DNA of 44,271 nucleotides, from positions 1 to 44,271 of the forward strand of contig MNVC01000045.1 of NCBI GenBank assembly GCA_001871435.1, read 5' to 3'. Below are positions 9,558-16,976 of the stretch, piece by piece. The notes beneath the pieces were generated by a model. That model ran no database searches. It was given only the letters and a program-made list of their open reading frames with translations, and was not told the DNA's origin. Both the position numbers and the translations under genes were made by a program. Every line of letters starts with the position of its first letter. The first letter of the stretch is position 1. The stretch is from Candidatus Magasanikbacteria bacterium CG1_02_32_51. GTDB lineage: Bacteria > Patescibacteriota > Patescibacteriia > Magasanikbacterales > UBA922.

Positions 9558-10040
9558 ATGAAAAAAGTTTATATATTTTTAGTATTTAGTTTTTTTGTTT
9601 TGTTTCCATTTTCAAGTATTGCCGTTACTTGCAGAGATAACTATAATGATGATTATTTTTGTGAGAAGCAAGGGTATAATCTAGAGAAAGGAAATGGTTG
9701 TCAACCAAGAATTTGTGTTTTTCCTGATGGTAGTAAATGTTCATCAGATACTTTTTTGCACGGAACTTGTGGTGTTGAGTTTAGAAAACCAACCTCTTGT
9801 GTTGAGAATGGTCATATAGTGCAAGGTTATGAAGTATGCTGTAATGGGAAAAAATTATTAAATTATGGTGCTGGAGAATACTCTGGTTACGCAACTTGTG
9901 AGAGTTTTTTAACATACCCTTATAAAAATTTACCATCAAATACGAGAGTTATTATTTCACAAGCAATTTTTTTTATAGCTTTGTTTAGTGGTTTATTTAT
10001 AATTGGTTTTTTTATAAAAAAATTGTTTAAGAAAAAATAA
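9558..10040 (+). CDS. Secreted or membrane-anchored Cys-rich protein, unknown function
   Basis: Signal-like N-terminus MKKVYIFLVFSFFVLFPFSSIA, many Cys, C-terminal TM helix plus KKLFKKK; packed 1-2 nt from both neighbours. Confidence 0.75.
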   Translation: MKKVYIFLVFSFFVLFPFSSIAVTCRDNYNDDYFCEKQGYNLEKGNGCQPRICVFPDGSKCSSDTFLHGTCGVEFRKPTSCVENGHIVQGYEVCCNGKKLLNYGAGEYSGYATCESFLTYPYKNLPSNTRVIISQAIFFIALFSGLFIIGFFIKKLFKKK

Positions 10041-10042
10041 TT

Positions 10043-10939
10043 ATGTCAATTCTAATCAACAAAAATACCAAAGTCTTAGTCCAAGGTATCACTGGCAACG
10101 AAGGTGAGAAGGCTACAAGAGCTATGCTAGAATATGGCACAAATGTCGTTGGTGGTGTACGTCCAGGTAAAGGTGGAGAAGAAGTGCTCGGTAAACCAGT
10201 CTTCAATACTGTGGCTGAAGCAGTAAAAAAATTTCCAGATATAACTACCACGACTATTTATGTACCACCATTTGCAACTAAAGCAGCAATCATGGAAGCA
10301 GTAGAAGCTGATATTCCTCAAATCAATACTATTGTTGAGCGTATCCCAATTCGTGATACGGCTTATTGTCTAGCTGCGGCACAAGAAAAAAATATTCAAA
10401 TTATCGGGCCAAGTTCACTAGGGCTAATCGCGCCAGGCATTGGTCGGATTGGTGTAGTTGGTGGACCAAAAGAGCAAGCTGATGAAATATTTACTCCAGG
10501 TAGTATTGGGATTATTTCTCGTTCTGGTGGTATGACCAATGAAGTTTCTTGGCAAGTGCGTAAAGCTGGATTAGGACAAAGTACGGCTGTGCATGTGGGT
10601 GGAGATTTACTCATGGGTACAACTTATGTAGATTTGTTAAAACTTTTTGAAAAAGATGAACAGACAGAAGCTGTAATAATTTTTGGTGAGCATGGTGGAA
10701 GCTACGAATTTGAAATAGTAGATTTGATAAAAAATAAACAATATTCTAAACCCTTAGCTATTTACATTGGTGGTAAGTTTGCCAGTACTTTGCCAGAAGG
10801 TATGAATATTGGTCATGCTGGAGCGATTGTGGAGAGGGGTAAAGGAGCTTTGGAGAAATCAGAAGCCCTTAACAAAGTTGGTGTTATGATTGCTGATAGA
10901 TATGAAGATTTAGTAGAACTTATTAATCCATTTGCTTGA
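10043..10939 (+). CDS. Succinyl/citryl-CoA synthetase alpha-like subunit (AclA N-domain-like)
   Basis: VQGITGNEGEKAT, GPSSLGLIAPG, SRSGGMTNEVSWQ, FGEHGGSYEFEI, GHAGAIVERGKGALEKSEAL. Confidence 0.8.
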   Translation: MSILINKNTKVLVQGITGNEGEKATRAMLEYGTNVVGGVRPGKGGEEVLGKPVFNTVAEAVKKFPDITTTTIYVPPFATKAAIMEAVEADIPQINTIVERIPIRDTAYCLAAAQEKNIQIIGPSSLGLIAPGIGRIGVVGGPKEQADEIFTPGSIGIISRSGGMTNEVSWQVRKAGLGQSTAVHVGGDLLMGTTYVDLLKLFEKDEQTEAVIIFGEHGGSYEFEIVDLIKNKQYSKPLAIYIGGKFASTLPEGMNIGHAGAIVERGKGALEKSEALNKVGVMIADRYEDLVELINPFA

Positions 10940-10997
10940 GAGAAGTCGTCAATTACAACACTTCGGTAAAATTATAATTTAATTAAATAGTACGCAG

Positions 10998-11038
10998 GGT
11001 CTACAGATCCCTCCCCGCCGATTCGGCGGGTCAGGATA
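10998..11038. repeat. Dispersed palindromic element with a CCCGCCGATTCGGCGGG core
   Basis: ggtctacagatccctccccgccgattcggcgggtcaggata. Confidence 0.7.
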
Positions 11039-11047
11039 AATAATAAT

Positions 11048-11770
11048 ATGAAATTTCAAACAAGAATAACCAAAGTAGAAAATGGACAAGAAATAATTTA
11101 TGGACAAAATTTGGAAAAATTGATGGAGGAAAATACTTTTGCTCAAAATATTTTTTTCCTACTTACTAGCAAATTGCCAAATGAAAAGGCAAGTAAAATG
11201 TTTGAAGCAATATTGAGTTCAATCATTGATCATGGTCCTGCTACAGCTTCAGCCATGATTGCTCGTATTTCAGCTTCTGCCAAAAATTCTTTGCATGCTT
11301 CTGTGGCTGCAGGATTGCTTGGTCTTGGTGAGAGACATGGTGTAGTTATTTCTCAAGCTATGGATTTTTTTTATGAACATGTGGAAGAAAAAGATTTATC
11401 AAGTTTACTTACCAAAATGAAAGAAGAAAAAAAGTATGTATTAGGGTTTGGACATAAATTTTTTATAGACACTGATCCTCGCACTTTGAAACTTTTTTCT
11501 TTAGCAAAGGAAAATGAAATTTTTGGTGTACATTGCGAATTGGCTTTGGCAATAGAAAAAAACTTAAATGAAATATCTTCCAAAAAATTGCCTCTCAATG
11601 CTGATGGGGCCATCGCTGCTATTTTGTGTGATATGAAGTTGGAAAGTAGTATTGGTAATGGAGTTTTTGTTATTGCTCGTGTACCCGGACTTGTTGCTCA
11701 AATTTTGGAAGAAGTGAATAATGATGTAGGGATTAGAAGGTTAGATGATGGTGAAATTGAGTATCTATAA
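11048..11770 (+). CDS. Citrate synthase-like / citryl-CoA lyase
   Basis: 240 aa; DHGPATASAMIAR, GLGERHGVVISQAM, GFGHKFFIDTDPR, LNADGAIAAILCDM keep the citrate synthase-type His/His/Asp positions. Confidence 0.75.
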   Translation: MKFQTRITKVENGQEIIYGQNLEKLMEENTFAQNIFFLLTSKLPNEKASKMFEAILSSIIDHGPATASAMIARISASAKNSLHASVAAGLLGLGERHGVVISQAMDFFYEHVEEKDLSSLLTKMKEEKKYVLGFGHKFFIDTDPRTLKLFSLAKENEIFGVHCELALAIEKNLNEISSKKLPLNADGAIAAILCDMKLESSIGNGVFVIARVPGLVAQILEEVNNDVGIRRLDDGEIEYL

Positions 11771-11920
11771 ATTACAAGATACAAGTAATAAACAAATTTC
11801 AAATCACAAAATCCAAATAACAAATAAAACCATAATGACAAAAATTAAAAATATTTTTTTTTATTAATTTGGATTTGATTTGGAATTTGAGCTTTGATAT
11901 TTGTCATTTTTATTAATAAC
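11771..11920. repeat. Intergenic AT-rich imperfect inverted repeat
   Basis: caaatttcaaatcacaaaatccaaataac... with ...ttaatttggatttgatttggaatttgagctttgatatttgtca. Confidence 0.6.
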
Positions 11921-11925
11921 TTGCT

Positions 11926-13188
11926 ATGAAAAAAGTGCTTGATCTTCATATCCATTCCAAATATTCTCGTGCTTGTTCCAAAAGTTTGGAGTTGCCTTTA
12001 ATTGCTAAGACTTGTGAAACAAAGGGAATTGATATTGTTGCCACTTCGGATTTTACACATCCAAAATGGTTTGCACATATGAAAGATAGTTTGGTAGAAG
12101 ATAATGCAGGGATTTATAAATTAAAAGACAATTCTAGTAAAACTAGATTTATTATTGGTACAGAGTTAGCTTCAATTAGAAAACATAAAGACAAAACGCG
12201 TAGAATTCATTTGTTAGTTTTTGCACCAAGTCTAAAAGTTGCAGAAAAATTTAATAATACTTTAGAAAAGAGAGGTTTTAATTTGAAATCAGATGGTCGT
12301 CCAATACTTGGTCTTACTTCCAAAGAAATTTTGGAGTTAATGCTTGAGACTGATGAACGTATGATGATGATTCCGGCGCATGCTTGGACACCATGGTTTG
12401 GTATTTTTGGTTCCAAAGGTGGATATGATTCACTTGAAGATGCTTTTGAAGAATTGACACCGTACGTACGAGCCATAGAGACTGGTCTATCAAGTGATCC
12501 TATTATGAATTGGCGTTTATCAGCTTTGGATAATATTACGCTTATATCTAATTCTGACGCACATAGCAACGCCAAATTAGGTAGAGAAGCAAATGTTTTT
12601 GATTTTAATTCAGAAAAAGATATTACTTATAATGAAATAAAAAGAATTATTGATGTTGGAGATAAAAAAAAGTTTTTACATACTTTAGAATTTTTTCCTG
12701 AAGAAGGGAAGTATCATTATGATGGGCATGCTGTTTGTAATTTTTCTTGTTCGCCAGAAGAAACAAAAAAATATAAAGGACTTTGTCCAAAATGTCATAA
12801 GAAATTAATTATTGGGGTAGAAAATAGAGTTTTTGAATTGTCAGATAGGACTGTAGAAGAAACAATAATTGTTGGTAAAAATAAAATACCTTACAGAAGC
12901 ATTGTTCCTCTAGCAGAAGTTATTGCGGATACTTATAGTTGTGGTGTTGGTACCAAACGTGTATTAGAAACTTATAATAATTTGATAAAAAATATTGGTA
13001 ATGAATTTCTAATTTTATTAGAAGCTAATTTGAAAAAAATTTCTGAAGTTGGTGGTAAAGATATTGCTGTAGCGATTGATCGTGTACGTAATGGAAATAT
13101 CTTTGTGAAGCCAGGATATGATGGAGTGTTTGGTGTAGTAAAAGTTTTTCAAGATAGAGAAGTCGGACAAGAAATTTTGGATTTGTAA
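11926..13188 (+). CDS. PHP-domain nuclease, endonuclease Q family
   Basis: LDLHIHSKYSRA, IVATSDFTHP, GTELASI, HAWTPWFGIFGSKGGYDS, SNSDAHS; Zn site CNFSCSPEETKKYKGLCPKCHKKL. Confidence 0.85.
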   Translation: MKKVLDLHIHSKYSRACSKSLELPLIAKTCETKGIDIVATSDFTHPKWFAHMKDSLVEDNAGIYKLKDNSSKTRFIIGTELASIRKHKDKTRRIHLLVFAPSLKVAEKFNNTLEKRGFNLKSDGRPILGLTSKEILELMLETDERMMMIPAHAWTPWFGIFGSKGGYDSLEDAFEELTPYVRAIETGLSSDPIMNWRLSALDNITLISNSDAHSNAKLGREANVFDFNSEKDITYNEIKRIIDVGDKKKFLHTLEFFPEEGKYHYDGHAVCNFSCSPEETKKYKGLCPKCHKKLIIGVENRVFELSDRTVEETIIVGKNKIPYRSIVPLAEVIADTYSCGVGTKRVLETYNNLIKNIGNEFLILLEANLKKISEVGGKDIAVAIDRVRNGNIFVKPGYDGVFGVVKVFQDREVGQEILDL

Positions 13189-13239
13189 AACAGTGGCTGT
13201 ATAGATTACTGATGATTAAAATAATATTTTAATTAAAAC

Positions 13240-13269
13240 AAAAACACTCCCTTACGAGAGTGTTTTTTG
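13240..13269. terminator. Bidirectional terminator between convergent genes
   Basis: AAAAACACTCCCTTACGAGAGTGTTTTTT. Confidence 0.8.
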
Positions 13270-13284
13270 TATAAGAAAAAAATA

Positions 13285-13395
13285 TTATTTTTTCTTACGT
13301 TTAGCTACTTTTTTCTTAGCAGCTGGTTTACGTTTAGCTACTTTTTTCTTAGCAGCTGGTTTACGTTTAGCTACTGTTTTCTTTTTTGCTGGCAT
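13285..13395 (-). CDS. Lys/Arg/Ala-rich 36-aa DNA-binding-like miniprotein (histone H1/Hc1-tail-like)
   Basis: MPAKKKTVAKRKPAAKKKVAKRKPAAKKKVAKRKKK; strong SD GAGGAGGTGA just upstream of ATG (gtgaggaggtgaactttATG); two-plus 33-bp repeats; shared terminator downstream. Confidence 0.8.
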   Translation of the reverse strand: MPAKKKTVAKRKPAAKKKVAKRKPAAKKKVAKRKKK

Positions 13396-13907
13396 AAAGT
13401 TCACCTCCTCACATTTTTAAGTTAATTGATGTTCACTTTGACGTGACCATGGTACACACCAAAATAAATTTGTGTACATCTTTGAAGTTTTTACATGACA
13501 AGCATCGATGAAAAAACTTTTTATATTTTTTGTGAAAAATATATTACGACCTTTGATACTATATAGTATAATTTATTTTTGTATTTTTTGAAATAGGTTT
13601 TTTCAAAAAGCTGTGCATAACTTTTTTTTTATAAAAAATAAAAGATAAAAACATTTTTTTGAAATTAAATAATTATAAATATTTTTATATAGTAAATAAT
13701 ACTTTTTTAGAGAGCATTTTGTTATATTAAGGATATAATTTTATTTTTATTTTATAATTTTTTTGAAACATTGTATTTATTTTTCTTTTTTTTGTAATTT
13801 ATTTTGTCTCTTTAAAAAAACAAAAAAATAGCTTTTCATTTTGGATTTGGTCATAATTATAAAAAAATGATGCACTTATTTATTTTATGTTTACTATAAA
13901 AAATAAA

Positions 13908-13934
13908 AACTAGCCAGTTGGCTAGTAGTTTAAT
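13908..13934 (-). terminator. Rho-independent terminator for the HD-domain gene
   Basis: Minus strand: ACTAGCCAACTGGCTAGTTTTTATTTTTT. Confidence 0.75.
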
Positions 13935-13967
13935 AAAATTTATTTTCTTTAACAAAATTATATTTTG

Positions 13968-14711
13968 TTAGTTTGCTACCGCGTAGCTGATATTGTTTAA
14001 TTCAATAATGCTATTTAATCTATTTTCAAGTTGAAGTAAAGTTTTTTCTAACCATTCTTGACCAAAGTTTTCTTTATGCCACAAATAAACTTCTGTATCA
14101 CAAAGCCAATTAATAAAATTTTTGATAGTTTCTTCAATATATACTCTAGCTTCTATAGTTTTCATTTCCAAAATTTTGGTATGGAGACTAAACCAAATTA
14201 AAGTGCGAAATTTTCTTAAATTATTTTTGGATAATTTTGCAAGATGACCAGCTTCATAAAAACGTTGGATATTCAAAACATCCATCATATCAGCATCCTT
14301 TAGAAGGTTTAATACTAGTCTGGTTCTTTGACTAGCAAAAATTTTGGTCATGAATTTGCCTGTAACCATGCCACTACACATAAGTATAACAAATGCTCTG
14401 ATTGCTACACTATTTAACACACGATAACGAATAGCATAAAATAATAAAGCAAAAGCAGAAAGGTTGTCATCAAAAAGTGCCATCCAAATCATGGAAGGTT
14501 TGTTGGATAAGGCACGACTAGCATCATGCCACCAAGCAGCAAGCTCTAGAGAGTCTCTTTCTTTTTGAGAAAGTTTGATATTTTGTGAAATTTTTTTGGT
14601 ATTTTCAACTACTCTTTCTACATGGCGTAAATCATGAAGAGGATCAAAAGAATGACTCATTTGTTTTTGAGCTTCCTCTTTAAGTTTTTTGATACTTTTT
14701 GTAAAAGACAT
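13968..14711 (-). CDS. HD-domain phosphohydrolase-like protein
   Basis: HSFDPLHDLRHVERVVENTKK...LAAWWHDASR HD motif. Confidence 0.8.
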   Translation of the reverse strand: MSFTKSIKKLKEEAQKQMSHSFDPLHDLRHVERVVENTKKISQNIKLSQKERDSLELAAWWHDASRALSNKPSMIWMALFDDNLSAFALLFYAIRYRVLNSVAIRAFVILMCSGMVTGKFMTKIFASQRTRLVLNLLKDADMMDVLNIQRFYEAGHLAKLSKNNLRKFRTLIWFSLHTKILEMKTIEARVYIEETIKNFINWLCDTEVYLWHKENFGQEWLEKTLLQLENRLNSIIELNNISYAVAN

Positions 14712-14760
14712 ATAAATATTATTGTTATATTTTTATTATAACATTTTTTTGAATAAATTT

Positions 14761-14873
14761 GTAGGCCAGTCCCGATTGAATCGGGAGACCCCAACGTTAT
14801 ACCCCGCCCTTCGCGAAAGGCGGGGCTAACCTCAGCCAGAGGCTAATCAGCCTCTGGCTGAAACTGAGCTACT
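14761..14873 (-). pseudogene. Degenerate tRNA-Ile copy 1 carrying substituted/inserted hairpins
   Basis: Keeps gtaggccag, gaccccaacgttata and actgagctac of the tRNA at 14905-14978, with TCCCGATTGAATCGGGA, CCCCGCCCTTCGCGAAAGGCGGGG and TCAGCCAGAGGCTAATCAGCCTCTGGCTGA in place of or inside arms. Confidence 0.75.
14785..14873. repeat. 89-bp perfect direct repeat, copy 1 (partner 15006-15094)
   Basis: gagaccccaacgttataccccgcccttcgcgaaaggcggggctaacctcagccagaggctaatcagcctctggctgaaactgagctact in both, offset 221. Confidence 0.9.
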
Positions 14874-14904
14874 TTATTAAGTTTTATTTTGTTTTTTACT
14901 TTTG

Positions 14905-14978
14905 TAGGCCAGGATGGACTTGAACCATCGACCCCAACGTTATAAGCGTTGTGCTCTAACCAACTGAGCTACTGGCCC
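14905..14978 (-). tRNA. tRNA-Ile (UAU anticodon, reads AUA); CCA not encoded
   Basis: GGGCCAGTAGCTCAGTTGGTTAGAGCACAACGCTTATAACGTTGGGGTCGATGGTTCAAGTCCATCCTGGCCTA; D, anticodon and T stems fully paired; loop CTTATAA; A73. Confidence 0.93.
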
Positions 14979-14998
14979 TCTTGTATTTTTTATTTTGA

Positions 14999-15098
14999 AA
15001 CCATCGAGACCCCAACGTTATACCCCGCCCTTCGCGAAAGGCGGGGCTAACCTCAGCCAGAGGCTAATCAGCCTCTGGCTGAAACTGAGCTACTGGCC
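14999..15098 (-). pseudogene. Degenerate tRNA-Ile copy 2 carrying the same two hairpins, 3' half truncated
   Basis: Keeps ggccagtagctcag and the accatcga...gaccccaacgttata parts of the tRNA. Confidence 0.75.
15006..15094. repeat. 89-bp perfect direct repeat, copy 2
   Basis: Identical to 14785-14873. Confidence 0.9.
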
Positions 15099-15125
15099 TT
15101 CTTTTATTAATTTTGAGTTTTTTTC

Positions 15126-15151
15126 GCCCAAGGCGGACCCGCCTTGGGCGG
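15126..15151. repeat. GC-rich palindrome, CCGCCCAAGGCGGA-like family
   Basis: cgcccaaggcggacccgccttgggcg. Confidence 0.75.
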
Positions 15152-15180
15152 GGAACCAAGTAGAGTATAGCAGAAAACTC

Positions 15181-15209
15181 TTGTTTTTTCAAGTCTTTTG
15201 GGTTATACT
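15181..15209 (+). promoter_or_regulatory. Candidate promoter for the RluD-like gene (possibly leaderless)
   Basis: TTGTTT - 17 nt - TATACT; predicted start 15216-15217, ATG at 15220. Confidence 0.55.
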
Positions 15210-15219
15210 CATGTTACTT

Positions 15220-16194
15220 ATGAAAAATACTAAAAATAGACAAATTTTCCCAGTTCCAGAAGATAAACGTGCTGAGCGTTTAGATGTTTTTTTGGCTGAA
15301 CAGACAGCTATAAGTCGTTCACAAATTCAGAAGATGATTATCTTAGGACAAGTGACTATTGATGGTAGAACTCCAAAAAAAGCTGGAGAAAGGCTTACCT
15401 CAGTCAAAAATGTTGAAGTAATAGATTTGTCAGAAAAATCACAATCTAGTAAAAAAACAAATAAAAAATTACCCAAACTAGAAATATTAGGAGAAACCAA
15501 AGATTATATTGTGGTCAACAAACCAGCTGGAATTCTTGTTCATCCAACTCAAGCAGGTGAAACAAATACTCTTAGTAATATTTTGGTTGATAAATATCCA
15601 GAAATAAAAAAAATAGGGGATAACGAAGTACGACCAGGTATTGTTCATCGTTTGGATAAAGATGCTTCTGGAGTGTTGATTGTGGCTCGTAATCAAAAAA
15701 GTTTTTCTAGTTTAAAAAGACAGTTTCAAGAAAGACAAATAGATAAAGTATATAGTGTTTTGGTTTATGGAGAATTTAACAAAGATTATAACACTATAGA
15801 TTTTGAAATTGACCGAGGTGATGATGGTCGGATGGTATCTAGACCAAAAATAGACAAAATGAAATTAAGAAATATTACCAAAATTCAAGATGGTAAAGAA
15901 GCTTTGACTGAATATTGGGTAGAAAAAAAATACAAAAGATTTACTTTACTAAAGGTTAAAATACATACTGGTAGAACACATCAAATTAGAGTTCATATGT
16001 TTGCCATTGGTCATCCTGTTGTAGGAGATAGACTTTATATCAACAAAAAACTTATCAAAAAAAGTGATCAAGAATTGAATAGATTATTTTTGCATGCTAA
16101 ACATCTTGAATTTACAGATTTGCAAGGTAAGCGTGTTAGTTTTGACAAAAATATTCCAGTTGAATTGAAAAATTATTTAAAAAATTTAGTTTAA
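15220..16194 (+). CDS. RluD-family pseudouridine synthase with S4 domain
   Basis: S4 (RLDVFLAEQTAISRSQIQKMI), VVNKPAGILVHP, GIVHRLDKDASGVLIVA, GRTHQIRVH. The track start 14995 runs through pseudo-tRNA DNA; true start is 15211 or 15220. Confidence 0.9.
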   Translation: MKNTKNRQIFPVPEDKRAERLDVFLAEQTAISRSQIQKMIILGQVTIDGRTPKKAGERLTSVKNVEVIDLSEKSQSSKKTNKKLPKLEILGETKDYIVVNKPAGILVHPTQAGETNTLSNILVDKYPEIKKIGDNEVRPGIVHRLDKDASGVLIVARNQKSFSSLKRQFQERQIDKVYSVLVYGEFNKDYNTIDFEIDRGDDGRMVSRPKIDKMKLRNITKIQDGKEALTEYWVEKKYKRFTLLKVKIHTGRTHQIRVHMFAIGHPVVGDRLYINKKLIKKSDQELNRLFLHAKHLEFTDLQGKRVSFDKNIPVELKNYLKNLV

Positions 16195-16212
16195 AAATAA
16201 ACCAATTATATT

Positions 16213-16266
16213 CGTCATCCCGAGCGGAATGAATGAACGATAGTGAATGAATGTAGTCGGGATGAC
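16213..16266. repeat. Intergenic hairpin, CGTCATCCCGA...TCGGGATGAC
   Basis: 10-bp perfect arms with a GAATGAATG-repetitive loop. Confidence 0.75.
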
Positions 16267-16301
16267 TAATTTAAAAGCTATTCTTCTTTAAAACATTTTT
16301 T

Positions 16302-16892
16302 ATGGAAAAACCATATTCTATTATCATTATTTCTGGACCATCGGGGGTAGGGGAAGATAGTATCATCGAAAAATTATCAGATAGAATTGTTTTAGAAAGA
16401 GTAGTAACAACCACAACTAGGCCAATGCGTCCTGGTGAGACTGAAGGTCATCCATATTTTTTTATTAACAAAGAAGAATTTTTGGAAAAAGTGAAAAGTA
16501 AAAAATTTTTTGAACATGCAGAGGAATACAATGGACATCTCTATGGTGTAACTTTTGATGAATTGAGAAGGGTAGAAAATAGTAAAAAAGTAGGTATTTG
16601 GAAAATAGAATACAAAGGAGTAATCAAAGCCAAGAAATTGATATCAAACATCGTTGCCATATTTATAAATGCCCCATTGGATGTGTTAGAAAGTCGTATT
16701 AGACGTCGTGACAAAGCCGATGATGCCTATGTGGCAGAGAGGATGAAATACACCAAAGAATGGCTAAAATATCGTAATATCTATGACTACGAAGTAGAAA
16801 ATACCGAAGGACGATTGCTTGAATCAGTGGATAAAGTTGAAAGTCTGATTAGAGACCTCTTTCCTCTTGACAAAAAGGGAAAAATTTTGTAA
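16302..16892 (+). CDS. gmk: Guanylate kinase-like protein with altered P-loop
   Basis: IIISGPSGVGEDSIIEKL, TTTTRPMRPGETEGHPYFFI, EYNGHLYGV; 196 aa. Confidence 0.85.
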   Translation: MEKPYSIIIISGPSGVGEDSIIEKLSDRIVLERVVTTTTRPMRPGETEGHPYFFINKEEFLEKVKSKKFFEHAEEYNGHLYGVTFDELRRVENSKKVGIWKIEYKGVIKAKKLISNIVAIFINAPLDVLESRIRRRDKADDAYVAERMKYTKEWLKYRNIYDYEVENTEGRLLESVDKVESLIRDLFPLDKKGKIL

Positions 16893-16976
16893 AATGTCTC
16901 TGCAATTCAAATTTAGATTATTATAAATTCTGTATGTTGGAGTAAATACTACCAACCTCTCATAAAATAAAATAAT

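Noticed and set aside
10934-10939. UGA recoding as in Gracilibacteria/SR1
   Set aside because: UGA terminates several genes at expected C-termini and no in-frame UGA was needed in conserved regions.
12207-12575. 122-aa minus-strand ORF inside the EndoQ gene
   Set aside because: Antisense shadow ORF of a well-supported coding region, no start context.
13440-13960. Replication origin
   Set aside because: AT-rich but only one DnaA-box-like site and no dnaA/dnaN nearby; perfect TTATCCACA sites at 2458 and 22024 are isolated.
14995-15219. N-terminal extension of the 399-aa ORF (MKPSRPQRYTPPFAKGG...)
   Set aside because: It translates pseudo-tRNA and palindrome DNA; a promoter and internal ATGs at 15211/15220 match the S4/RluD start.
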